Source: Bacillota bacterium
GTDB taxonomy: Bacteria; Bacillota; Clostridia; Peptostreptococcales; Natronincolaceae
Assembly (NCBI GenBank): GCA_023387935.1
Contig: JAEWHG010000151.1
Location: forward strand, 1-27,507
Length of the DNA: 27,507 nt
Direction: 5' to 3'
Shown: positions 16,103 to 23,562 of the stretch, piece by piece
Numbering within the stretch: position 1 is the first letter of the stretch
How the letters are laid out: each line of letters opens with the position of its first letter
Notes under the pieces: generated by a model
What the model saw: the letters and a program-made list of their open reading frames with translations, nothing else
Told to the model about the DNA's origin: nothing
The model's database searches: none
Made by a program: the position numbers and the translations under genes

Positions 16103-16174
16103 AGATTAAAAAAACAAATAAAAACAATAAGAATTATCTATCGTCTTATTGTCGTTTTATTTGTTTTTTAATCT
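16103..16174 (-). terminator. very long terminator hairpin of the DUF881 gene
   Basis: The two arms, about 30 bases each (16103-16132 with 16144-16174), are nearly complementary with a small bulge, around an 11-base loop. The outer part is A-run against T-run. The DUF881 stop codon lies in one arm. Confidence 0.75.
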
Positions 16175-16857
16175 TCTACTACTTTCAAAAATTGCAGTGG
16201 TTTTTCTTTTGCTACTGCTGGTATTTTAATATCCTCTGAAAATTTTATATTATAATTAATCCCATTGGATTCCATTAGTTCAAATATAATTGTACCATGC
16301 TCAACGTATCTTTTAAATGAATCTACATCCCCAATGGCTTGAATCACATAGGGCGGAGCTATTGGTCTTCCATGGACATTAATATGATTCCCAGCTAATG
16401 TTATTTCACTACGTCCAACAAGCCTATTTCCATTGACTGAAATTACCTCTGCTCCAAAAACCTTTAACTCGTTAACTAAGCTAATTAGATATCTCCGTCC
16501 TTCAACAATTTCAGCTATGTTTTCTTCCAGCTTACTGTCTAGTACTATATTAATTCCTGGTCCTGAAACGGGTGAATATCCTGCTAGAAGCTTATATTCA
16601 TCTACAGTTGCTTTTAATTTCTGTAGTGGTACACTTTCTACGGCTCTTTCCTTCTCTAGCGTGTCGATCTGTTTCTGTAGATCTACTATTCTAGTTTTCA
16701 TATTCTCCGTAGATTTTTTTAAATCTGATAATTCTTGAGCTTCTATTTCATTCTTATATGATGAAGTATAGTCTCCACCTATATTTGAGTTTAATTGAAT
16801 TCCCATAATTATTCCAAATATAGAAAAAAATATAATAGCAACGAACTTACTACTCAT
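16168..16857 (-). CDS. DUF881 family membrane-anchored protein
   Basis: A 229-residue protein of the DUF881 (YlxW/YlxX-like) family. It has an N-terminal membrane segment (KFVAIIFFSIFGIIMGIQL), then a coiled coil of about 50 residues (SDLKKSTENMKTRIVDLQKQ and onward), then the DUF881 domain with AGYSPVSGPGINIVLDS, AEVISVNGNRLVGRSEI and GRPIAPPYVIQAIGD. Family members often lie near sporulation or division genes; their job is unknown. The ATG at 16857 is used rather than a TTG two codons upstream; the ribosome binding site is weak in either case. It lies between trmB and trpS with its own terminator. Confidence 0.85.
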   Translation of the reverse strand: MSSKFVAIIFFSIFGIIMGIQLNSNIGGDYTSSYKNEIEAQELSDLKKSTENMKTRIVDLQKQIDTLEKERAVESVPLQKLKATVDEYKLLAGYSPVSGPGINIVLDSKLEENIAEIVEGRRYLISLVNELKVFGAEVISVNGNRLVGRSEITLAGNHINVHGRPIAPPYVIQAIGDVDSFKRYVEHGTIIFELMESNGINYNIKFSEDIKIPAVAKEKPLQFLKVVED

Positions 16858-16950
16858 TTTCAAGTTACCACGTCCCTATTTTCAATAAATTACATTGATC
16901 TTATTAAAATCATACCTTTTATACTAAGCGCAGTCAATACAGTAGTTTTA

Positions 16951-16989
16951 AAAAAAGCTGAGGTATTCAATGAACCGCTCAGCTTTTTT
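16951..16989 (-). terminator. terminator of trpS
   Basis: AAAAAAGCTGAG (16951-16962) pairs with CTCAGCTTTTTT (16978-16989). Confidence 0.85.
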
Positions 16990-16992
16990 CCA

Positions 16993-17994
16993 TTATCTTT
17001 CTATTAAGCCAATTGCCTTACGTACTGCTACCATTGTATCCTCAGCTAACTCATATGCTCTTTTAGCGCCATCTTTATATATTTTCTCAACATAATCTAA
17101 ATTATTCATATACTCATCATAGCTCTTCTTAAATGGTCTTAAAAACTCTATAACAACTTCTCCTGTATCATTTTTAAAAGCACCATATCCCTTACCCTCA
17201 TATTTTGATACTACTTCCTCTATGGTTAATCCTGACAAACTAGAATATATTGTAATTAAATTTTTAACGCCTGGCTGATCATCACTAAAAGCAACACGGT
17301 TTTCACTATCCGTAACAGCCCTTTTCATCTTCTTCATAATAACATCTTCCGAATCCATTAAATATATTGTTCCATTAACATTTTCATCTGATTTTGACAT
17401 TTTCTTACTTGGGTCTTGTAGGCTCATAATTCTAGCACCTACCTTTGGTGTATGCACCTCTGGCAAAGGAAAAATTTCACCGTACAAATTATTAAAGCGT
17501 GCTGCAATATCTCTAGTTATTTCTAAATGTTGTTTTTGATCCTCCCCAACTGGTACTAAATTAGCTCTATATAATAGTATATCTGCTGCCATTAGTACAG
17601 GATAAGTAAATAACCCTGAGTTAATATTATCCTTATGCTTTTCTGCTTTGTCTTTAAACTGTGTCATTCTATTTAATTCGCCGACATAGGTATTACAGCC
17701 TAAAATCCAACTTAACTCTGCATGCTGTGGAACATGTGATTGAAAATAAATAATATTCTTCTCTGGATTTAATCCACATGCTAAATATTGTACTAAAAAT
17801 GAAATACAGGCTTTTCGAAATTCCTTAGGATCCTGTCTTACAGTTAGAGAATGTGAGTCTACAATAGAATATATACAGTCATTTTCTTCCTCTAATATTT
17901 TCCAATTCTGTATGGCTCCAATATAATTACCCATTGTTAAACTTCCAGTTGGTTGAGCACCACTAAAAACTTTCTTTTTAATTTTATTATTCAT
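16993..17994 (-). CDS. trpS: tryptophanyl-tRNA synthetase
   Basis: TrpRS charges tRNA-Trp. The 333-residue protein is a class I synthetase: the HIGH-type motif is TMGN in SGAQPTGSLTMGNYIGAI at the N-terminus, and the KMSKS motif is present in LQDPSKKMSKSDEN near residue 200. Other family segments are LACGLNPEKNIIYFQSHVPQHAELSWIL and GEDQKQHLEITRDIA. The start has AAAGGAGGT eight bases upstream. A T-box leader with a Trp specifier controls it, so expression should rise when uncharged tRNA-Trp accumulates. Confidence 0.97.
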   Translation of the reverse strand: MNNKIKKKVFSGAQPTGSLTMGNYIGAIQNWKILEEENDCIYSIVDSHSLTVRQDPKEFRKACISFLVQYLACGLNPEKNIIYFQSHVPQHAELSWILGCNTYVGELNRMTQFKDKAEKHKDNINSGLFTYPVLMAADILLYRANLVPVGEDQKQHLEITRDIAARFNNLYGEIFPLPEVHTPKVGARIMSLQDPSKKMSKSDENVNGTIYLMDSEDVIMKKMKRAVTDSENRVAFSDDQPGVKNLITIYSSLSGLTIEEVVSKYEGKGYGAFKNDTGEVVIEFLRPFKKSYDEYMNNLDYVEKIYKDGAKRAYELAEDTMVAVRKAIGLIER

Positions 17995-18021
17995 TTGCTA
18001 TACCTCCTTTATTAATAGAAA

Positions 18022-18150
18022 AATAAGAACCCCACCCATCAAGGCAATCGAAGATTGCCAACGAGTCCCGGGAACCTTGTTGTGTTCACAATAAGAACCC
18101 CACTCAATTCTAAGATTTGCTTAGAATTTCAAGTCCTTAAAATAATAAAA
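18022..18150 (-). repeat. terminator-tail repeat inside the trpS 5' leader
   Basis: After the T-box terminator U-tract the minus strand carries GACTTGAAATT, a hairpin CTAAG/CTTAG (18107-18127), GAGTGGGGTTCTTATT, a TTGTG/CACAA hairpin, and a GGCAATC/GATTGCC hairpin (18044-18060). A 14-base direct repeat AATAAGAACCCCAC occurs at 18022-18035 and 18090-18103. The CACTC...TTCAAG part matches 25412-25451. Confidence 0.65.
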
Positions 18151-18398
18151 ACCCTCCATCTCTAATTAATTGCTTAGAGACGAAGAGTTATTCTCCGCGG
18201 TACCACTCTAGTTGGTGCAAAACACCCTACTTATGGTTGATCATTCAACCTTCCTGATAACGGAGGATACCGTCTTAGCCTACTACCATTTCAGCTAGCA
18301 CTCATAAGTCCATTCACTATATACCAAACACCGAACTTTCACCATCTTCGGCTCGCTAAGGACTAGTATTATAGATACTACTCTTATTCATCGCTTTT
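18147..18398 (-). promoter_or_regulatory. T-box leader of trpS (Trp specifier UGG)
   Basis: On the minus strand the leader starts with GCGATGAATAAGAGTAGTA (Stem I base and AGUA element). GTGAATGGACTT near 18306-18317 presents UGG (18310-18312), the Trp codon, at the expected specifier position, followed by A. The T-box sequence AGAGTGGTACCGCGGAGAA is at about 18192-18209. The antiterminator pairs AGAGT (18205-18209) with ACTCT (18184-18188). The competing terminator is a 14-bp stem (18152-18165 with 18174-18187) followed by TTTTTATT. Charged tRNA-Trp should favour the terminator; uncharged tRNA should let trpS be read. Confidence 0.93.
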
Positions 18399-18416
18399 TA
18401 ATCTATGTTTTACAAT

Positions 18417-18445
18417 ATTTTATAAGTTATACATACTTTTGTCAA
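18417..18445 (-). promoter_or_regulatory. promoter of the trpS leader
   Basis: On the minus strand TTGACA (18440-18445) and TAAAAT (18417-18422) are exactly 17 bases apart, just upstream of the T-box. Confidence 0.85.
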
Positions 18446-18635
18446 CTAAATATGATTATATATTATTTTCTCTTTATTAATGTTCAGAATATTGGTATTA
18501 TATAAAATAATCCTGCATTTACTTTGTTTAGATAACTATATATGATTAAGTATTATTAAAATATGGTAGTAATATTAATATTAATAGTAATATTAAAGAT
18601 ACTGTACTTAAAATATGTTATTGGGAGTGAGCCCT

Positions 18636-20360
18636 TTGAAAAAGAATTTAAACTTATTAGTCGGAGGTATTCAAGGAGAGGGTGTCGTTAGTTTAGGTAC
18701 TAATTTAATGAAGGCCCTATCTAATTTAGGTTATTACACCTATGGAAATAGAAATTTTTCCTCTCGAATTAAGGGAGGTAATACCACAATGCTAATATCC
18801 ATCGGTATAGAGAGGCAGCTTTGTACTAAAGATGAATTAGACATTATATTGGCATTGGATAAAGAAACCATAAACTTATATCATTCAAAACTCCATCCAG
18901 ATGGATTAATATTATTTGACTCTATATTATCTTCCCAAGACTTAAATGATGAAGAAACCAATGCAATTCCCCTTCCCATTACAGAAATTGCAAAGGAATT
19001 AAGTGCTAGCATAATGAAAAATACTTGCGCCCTAGGGTTTATAGGAAGATTACTAGGCCTTAGTGAAGATGAGTTATCTAAATTATTAATAGAAAAATAC
19101 AATTCTAAAGGAGAAGTCATAGTTGAAAATAATTTAAATGCCCTTAAAAAAGCTTATGCATATGAAGAAAGTGCACTGAGTGGAAATAATTATTTTTTAT
19201 TATCACCTAATGAAAAGTCTTCTAGAGCAGTTATGATGGGGAATGAAGCTATAGGCTTTGGAGCTTTAATGGCAGGATGTAGATTTATACCTTCCTATCC
19301 AATTACTCCAGCCTCTGAGATAATGGAGTATCTAGGCAAAGTATTACCTCGTTATGGAGGAATTATGGTACAGGTAGAAGATGAAATTGCTGCCATTACC
19401 ATGGCTGTAGGTGCATCATACGGTGGTGTTAGAAGTATGACAGCCACATCAGGTCCCGGTATTTCTTTAATGATGGAGGGTATAGGTCTTGCCGGTGCTA
19501 CTGAAACTCCAGTTGTGATAGCAGATATACAAAGAGGTGGACCTAGTACAGGTCTTCCAACAAAAACTGAACAAAGCGATTTATTTGCAATATATTATGG
19601 TGGTCACGGAGAATATTCAAATATTATTTTATCTCCTGCTACTGTGGAGGATTGTTTCTACGATACAATTAAGGCGTTTAACCTAGCGGATCAATATCAA
19701 TGCCCTGTTTTCATTTTGTCAGATTTAGCCTTAGGTCTTTCACCTCAAACAATAGATAATTTAGACTATAGCAAGGTTGTAATCGAAAGAGGAAAGGTGG
19801 TAACAGAAGAAGAACTTTCTACCATTGAAAGAGGAACATTTAAGAGATATGAGCTGGCGGAAGATGGAATTTCACCTAGAAGCTTTCCAGGTATGGTAAA
19901 CGGCGGCCATCATGTTACCGGAATAGAGCATACTGAGTTAGGACTTCCCCTTGAAAAACCAGAGAATAGAAAGAAAATGATGGATAAAAGATTAAGCAAA
20001 ACTTCACCTTTGGAAAATGAGATTTCTATTGATATTTATAAAATGACCGAAAATACTAAAACTTTATTTTTAACATTTGGATCGAATTTTGGAACAATTA
20101 AGGAAGCTATAAACTTAAGTCATAAGAAAGTGGATTTAGGTGTATTTAGAATGATAAGGCCTTTACCAAAAAAACAATTAACTCAGCTACTAGAAAGCTA
20201 CGACAAAATAGTAGTTGTAGAAGGTAATTATCGTAGACAATTAGCGTCTATTATTCATCAAGAATTGGGATACCATGCTAAAATCCATAGTATTACCAAA
20301 TATGATGGTACTATTTTTACAGTAAAAGAAATTGTAGATAAGATAGGGGAGTGGGCTTAA
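18636..20360 (+). CDS. korA: 2-oxoacid:acceptor oxidoreductase, fused gamma-alpha subunit
   Basis: Part of a CoA-dependent 2-oxoacid oxidoreductase (2-oxoglutarate:ferredoxin type) that reduces ferredoxin. The 574-residue protein joins an N-terminal gamma domain (about residues 1-180; GGIQGEGVVSLG, RNFSSRIKGGNTTM) to an alpha domain (MGNEAIGFGALMAGCRFIPSYPITPASEIMEYL, then VQVEDEIAAITMAVGASYGGVRSMTATSGPG). The C-terminal part (TLFLTFGSNFG onward) is domain II of the alpha subunit. The start is TTG at 18636, six bases after GGGAGTG; an earlier ATG (18615) has no such site. Its stop overlaps the korB start by one base. Substrate (2-oxoglutarate or a branched 2-oxoacid) cannot be fixed from sequence. 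Confidence 0.85.
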   Translation: MKKNLNLLVGGIQGEGVVSLGTNLMKALSNLGYYTYGNRNFSSRIKGGNTTMLISIGIERQLCTKDELDIILALDKETINLYHSKLHPDGLILFDSILSSQDLNDEETNAIPLPITEIAKELSASIMKNTCALGFIGRLLGLSEDELSKLLIEKYNSKGEVIVENNLNALKKAYAYEESALSGNNYFLLSPNEKSSRAVMMGNEAIGFGALMAGCRFIPSYPITPASEIMEYLGKVLPRYGGIMVQVEDEIAAITMAVGASYGGVRSMTATSGPGISLMMEGIGLAGATETPVVIADIQRGGPSTGLPTKTEQSDLFAIYYGGHGEYSNIILSPATVEDCFYDTIKAFNLADQYQCPVFILSDLALGLSPQTIDNLDYSKVVIERGKVVTEEELSTIERGTFKRYELAEDGISPRSFPGMVNGGHHVTGIEHTELGLPLEKPENRKKMMDKRLSKTSPLENEISIDIYKMTENTKTLFLTFGSNFGTIKEAINLSHKKVDLGVFRMIRPLPKKQLTQLLESYDKIVVVEGNYRRQLASIIHQELGYHAKIHSITKYDGTIFTVKEIVDKIGEWA

Positions 20361-21223
20361 TGGCTACTATGAAGGATTATAGTAATAGAATAACACCAAC
20401 CTGGTGCCCAGGCTGCGGACATTTTTCTATACTAAGAGCTATTCAAATAGCTGCATCTAATTTAGATATCCCTATAGATAAATTTGCCAGTGTAACTGGT
20501 ATAGGCTGCTCTGGAAGACTATCTGGATATTTAAACGGGTATAGTTTTCATGGTATACACGGACGATCACTCCCAATTGCCCAGGGTATTAAAATGGCTA
20601 ATAAGGATTTAGTAGTTATAGCTGCAGGTGGTGATGGAGATGGATTTGCAATTGGGACCAGCCATACACTTCATGCAATAAGAAGAAATTTGAATATGAC
20701 CTATATCATCTTAAACAATCAAGTTTACGGACTTACAAAAGGGCACACCTCCCCTTTAAGTGATACTGGTTTCGAAACAAAAAGCACTCCTTTTGGTTCT
20801 ATGGATAATCCATTAAAGCCAGGAATTACTGCACTTGCAGCTGGAGCTACTTATTTAGCCCAAGGCTTCTCTGGTTTTCAAGAACAGCTAATTGATGTCA
20901 TAGTAAAGGGAATAGAGCATGATGGATTTTCTGTAATTAATGTTTTCAGCCCTTGTGTAACATTTAATAAAGTAAATACCTATCAATGGTATAGAGATCA
21001 TATACAAACTATTGATGAAGACCATAATTATGATCCTAATAATTATAATGCTGCTATGAACAAATTAATAGAAACCGACGGACTTTGCACTGGTATTATT
21101 TATCAAAAAAAGGAACAATCCTTCTTAGATAAAGTTCAAGGCTTAGAAGCAAAGCCTCTTACAGAATTAGATTTACATATTAATGAAAAAGAATTTAATA
21201 TCTTATTCAATAAATTCAAATAA
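20360..21223 (+). CDS. korB: 2-oxoacid:acceptor oxidoreductase, beta (TPP) subunit
   Basis: The 287-residue thiamine-diphosphate subunit partners KorA. It has TWCPGCGHFSIL at the N-terminus (one Cys pair of the proximal [4Fe-4S] site), GIGCSGR with the third Cys, the TPP-binding GDGDGFAIG and NNQVYGLTKGHTSP, and SPCVTFNK. The ATG at 20360 overlaps the korA stop (TAATG), and AGGGGAGTGG upstream lies in the end of korA. No delta ferredoxin subunit follows, so electrons must go to free ferredoxin, as in two-subunit enzymes. Confidence 0.9.
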   Translation: MATMKDYSNRITPTWCPGCGHFSILRAIQIAASNLDIPIDKFASVTGIGCSGRLSGYLNGYSFHGIHGRSLPIAQGIKMANKDLVVIAAGGDGDGFAIGTSHTLHAIRRNLNMTYIILNNQVYGLTKGHTSPLSDTGFETKSTPFGSMDNPLKPGITALAAGATYLAQGFSGFQEQLIDVIVKGIEHDGFSVINVFSPCVTFNKVNTYQWYRDHIQTIDEDHNYDPNNYNAAMNKLIETDGLCTGIIYQKKEQSFLDKVQGLEAKPLTELDLHINEKEFNILFNKFK

Positions 21224-21232
21224 TAATTAAAA

Positions 21233-21418
21233 TTAATATAATTCTTCCTCTAGTGCTTTAATTCGAGCCTCTAGACTTCTTATTTTTTCCAGCAAATAAT
21301 CCTCATTATTATTTGGAGCTTTTCCAAAACGCTTCAATAATATTATTGTAATAATGATTGGCAATCCAAGGCATATTATAACTAATAAAATACTCATAAT
21401 TGAATACCAAAAGGACAA
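21233..21418 (-). CDS. small membrane protein with C-terminal coiled coil (PspB-like shape)
   Basis: A 61-residue protein: one hydrophobic helix (about residues 7-28), a short basic and Asn-rich turn, and a charged heptad stretch (YLLEKIRSLEARIKALEEELY). This layout is like that of PspB, a membrane partner in envelope stress systems, but homology is not shown. The start is TTG at 21418, preceded by AGGGGTG. A TATAAT-like box (21451-21456) lies upstream at the end of the 111-bp repeat. It is convergent with korB with only nine bases between stops. Confidence 0.6.
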   Translation of the reverse strand: MSFWYSIMSILLVIICLGLPIIITIILLKRFGKAPNNNEDYLLEKIRSLEARIKALEEELY

Positions 21419-21456
21419 TTTTCACACCCCTATTCTTGATTAATATAACTATTATA

Positions 21457-21567
21457 GTATAAAAAAAGCTTCTATTGAAGTATTTCTAGGAAGCTTTTTT
21501 GAAACTCATTTACGGAAAGTTCTTTTCTATTTAAAATATTAAAGGAGAACTTTCCTATAGATTATAA
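21457..21567. repeat. 111-bp two-hairpin repeat, copy 2
   Basis: It matches 9583-9693 without gaps, about nine differences. Both hairpins are intact here: AAAAAAGCTTC/GAAGCTTTTTT and a perfect GGAAAGTTCT/AGAACTTTCC. The right end overlaps the palindrome of the fhs terminator. Confidence 0.8.
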
Positions 21568-21607
21568 CAAAGCAAGTCTGGAGTTCTCCAGACTTGCTTT
21601 GTTATAA
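21562..21607. terminator. 22-bp perfect palindrome after fhs, likely terminator
   Basis: Perfect arms 21562-21583 and 21586-21607 (core AAGTCTGGAG/CTCCAGACTT) around a two-base loop. It lies just after the fhs stop on the minus strand. It has no good T-run on either strand, so its function as an intrinsic terminator is likely but not certain. Confidence 0.65.
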
Positions 21608-21619
21608 GTATTTAATTTT

Positions 21620-23290
21620 CTAGAACAAACCTATAATCTCTCCACTTTCAAGTATATCCATATGATTTGCTGCTGGAACCTTCGGAAGTCCTGGCATTAC
21701 CATAATATCTCCTGTTAATGCCACTAGGAATCCTGCACCCGCAGATAATCTAATTTCTTTTACTGTAATTCTAAATCCTGAAGGTCTACCTATTAATGAC
21801 GCATCATCGGATAATGAATATTGAGTTTTAGCCATACAAATAGGCATTTTATCTAGACCTAAATCCTCATACTTCTTAATTTGTGTTTGTGCACTCTTGG
21901 TAAAGTCAACGCCATCAGCGCCGTAAACTTCCTTAGCTATTGTGTTGATCTTTTCAACGATACTAGAATTAACGTCATATATTGGCTTAAAGTTTGATTC
22001 TTTAGTTTCTGTAACTTCTACTATCTTTTTAGCCATTTCAACTCCGCCGTCTCCACCGTTTGCCCATACATCTGAAAGTACTACTTCTGCCCCCATAGCT
22101 GCACAGTGTTTGCGTAAGAAATCTAGCTCTGCTTCTGTATCCGTAGGGAACTTATTAATAGCAACTACGGCTGGAACTCCAAATTTATGTACGTTCTCAA
22201 TATGCTTTTCTAGGTTACGGTAGCCTTTTTCAAGAGCCTCTAAGTTTTCATTGTTTAAGTCAGCTTTAGCAACCCCACCATGATTTTTAAGTGCTCTAAC
22301 AGTAGCTACAATAACAGCACAATCTGGTTTTAAATCTGCGAATCTACATTTAATATCAAAGAACTTCTCTGCACCTAGGTCCGCACCAAAGCCAGCTTCT
22401 GTTACTACATAATCTGCAAGCTTTAATCCTAATTTAGTAGCTAAAACACTGTTACAACCGTGTGCGATATTTGCAAATGGCCCACCGTGAATAAATGCAG
22501 GTGTATTTTCTAATGTTTGCACTAAATTAGGTTTAATTGCATCTTTAAGTAATAATGATAATGCTCCTGTTGCATCTAAGTCATTTACAGTTATTGGTTG
22601 GTTATCTAAGTTGTAAGCAACAACCATTCTACCTATTCTTTCTTTTAAATCCTCTAAGCTATTTGATAAGCAAAGAATAGCCATAATTTCTGAAGCAACA
22701 GTAATATCAAATCCATCCTGTCTAGGAACTCCATCGGCCCTACTTCCTAGTCCAACGACAATATTTCTAAGAGCACGATCATTCATATCTAACACTCTTC
22801 TCCATACTACTCTTCTGGAGTCAATATTTAGTTTATTTCCTTGATGGATATGATTATCTAAAAGAGCAGCCATAAGGTTATGTGCTGTTGTAATAGCATG
22901 AATATCACCTGTAAAGTGAAGGTTAATATCTTCCATTGGTACTACTTGCGCATATCCTCCACCAGCAGCACCACCCTTTACTCCAAAGTTTGGTCCTAAT
23001 GACGGTTCTCTAAGTGCTGTAATGGTTTTCTTTCCTATTTTGTTTAATCCCATACTTAACCCAACATTCGTAGTGGTTTTTCCTTCTCCTGCTGGAGTTG
23101 GGTTAATGGCAGTTACTAATATTAACTTTCCATTTGGTTTATCCTTTAGTCTATCAAAGATATCTAAAGACACCTTTGCTTTATATTTACCATAAAGTTC
23201 CAATTCATCTTCTTGAATTCCTAAGCCTGCAGCAATATCTACTATAGGTAGCATTGTTGCTTCTTGAGCTATTTGTACATCCGTTTTCAT
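21620..23290 (-). CDS. fhs: formate--tetrahydrofolate ligase
   Basis: Fhs makes 10-formyl-tetrahydrofolate from formate, ATP and tetrahydrofolate, entering one-carbon metabolism and, in acetogens, the methyl branch of the Wood-Ljungdahl pathway. The protein has the usual 556 residues. The ATP-binding TPAGEGKTTTNVGLS is near residue 65, followed by REPSLGPNFGVKGGAAGGGYAQV (shown here only in part as the landmark) and HGGPFANIAHGCNS, and it ends in the typical DILESGEIIGLF. The start has GGGGGTG upstream. It is a single gene here; no folD or other pathway genes adjoin, and no tetrahydrofolate riboswitch could be recognised upstream. Confidence 0.97.
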   Translation of the reverse strand: MKTDVQIAQEATMLPIVDIAAGLGIQEDELELYGKYKAKVSLDIFDRLKDKPNGKLILVTAINPTPAGEGKTTTNVGLSMGLNKIGKKTITALREPSLGPNFGVKGGAAGGGYAQVVPMEDINLHFTGDIHAITTAHNLMAALLDNHIHQGNKLNIDSRRVVWRRVLDMNDRALRNIVVGLGSRADGVPRQDGFDITVASEIMAILCLSNSLEDLKERIGRMVVAYNLDNQPITVNDLDATGALSLLLKDAIKPNLVQTLENTPAFIHGGPFANIAHGCNSVLATKLGLKLADYVVTEAGFGADLGAEKFFDIKCRFADLKPDCAVIVATVRALKNHGGVAKADLNNENLEALEKGYRNLEKHIENVHKFGVPAVVAINKFPTDTEAELDFLRKHCAAMGAEVVLSDVWANGGDGGVEMAKKIVEVTETKESNFKPIYDVNSSIVEKINTIAKEVYGADGVDFTKSAQTQIKKYEDLGLDKMPICMAKTQYSLSDDASLIGRPSGFRITVKEIRLSAGAGFLVALTGDIMVMPGLPKVPAANHMDILESGEIIGLF

Positions 23291-23562
23291 TAAAACACCC
23301 CCGTTAATATTAAATGGTATTACAAATCATTATTATTGTATCATATTTGCGAATATTCTACCATCTTTAATTTTTTTACTCTTCTACGTAAAAATACCCT
23401 TTTGATTCCATTCAAATCATATTATAATCTCCGACATTCTCCAATATCATATAAAATCTACTGCGTAAATTTTGCATTATATGATATAATTAGTAATTAA
23501 AAGCATATTGTTGTAAATTTATGTCATTTAACAAAATTTTTAATATAAAGGAGGGTTTCTTT

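Larger units (their letters stand above)
17995..18635. other. 641-base gene-free region between trpS and korA
   Basis: From left to right it holds the trpS ribosome binding site, a terminator-tail repeat (18022-18150), the trpS T-box (18147-18398) and its promoter (18417-18445), all for the minus strand. From about 18450 to 18635 is AT-rich DNA upstream of korA with short repeats of AGTAATATTA (18570-18597) and no clear promoter. No gene is seen. Confidence 0.7.

Noticed and set aside
18147..18398. tRNA-like gene suggested by the GGTACC and folded sequence upstream of trpS
   Set aside because: All elements fit a T-box leader (AGUA region, UGG specifier, T-box sequence, antiterminator and terminator), not a tRNA cloverleaf.
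23291..23562. Tetrahydrofolate riboswitch or other leader RNA upstream of fhs
   Set aside because: I looked for a structured leader with a terminator or sequestrator before the fhs start and found none; this AT-rich region also serves the divergent H-NOX receptor gene.
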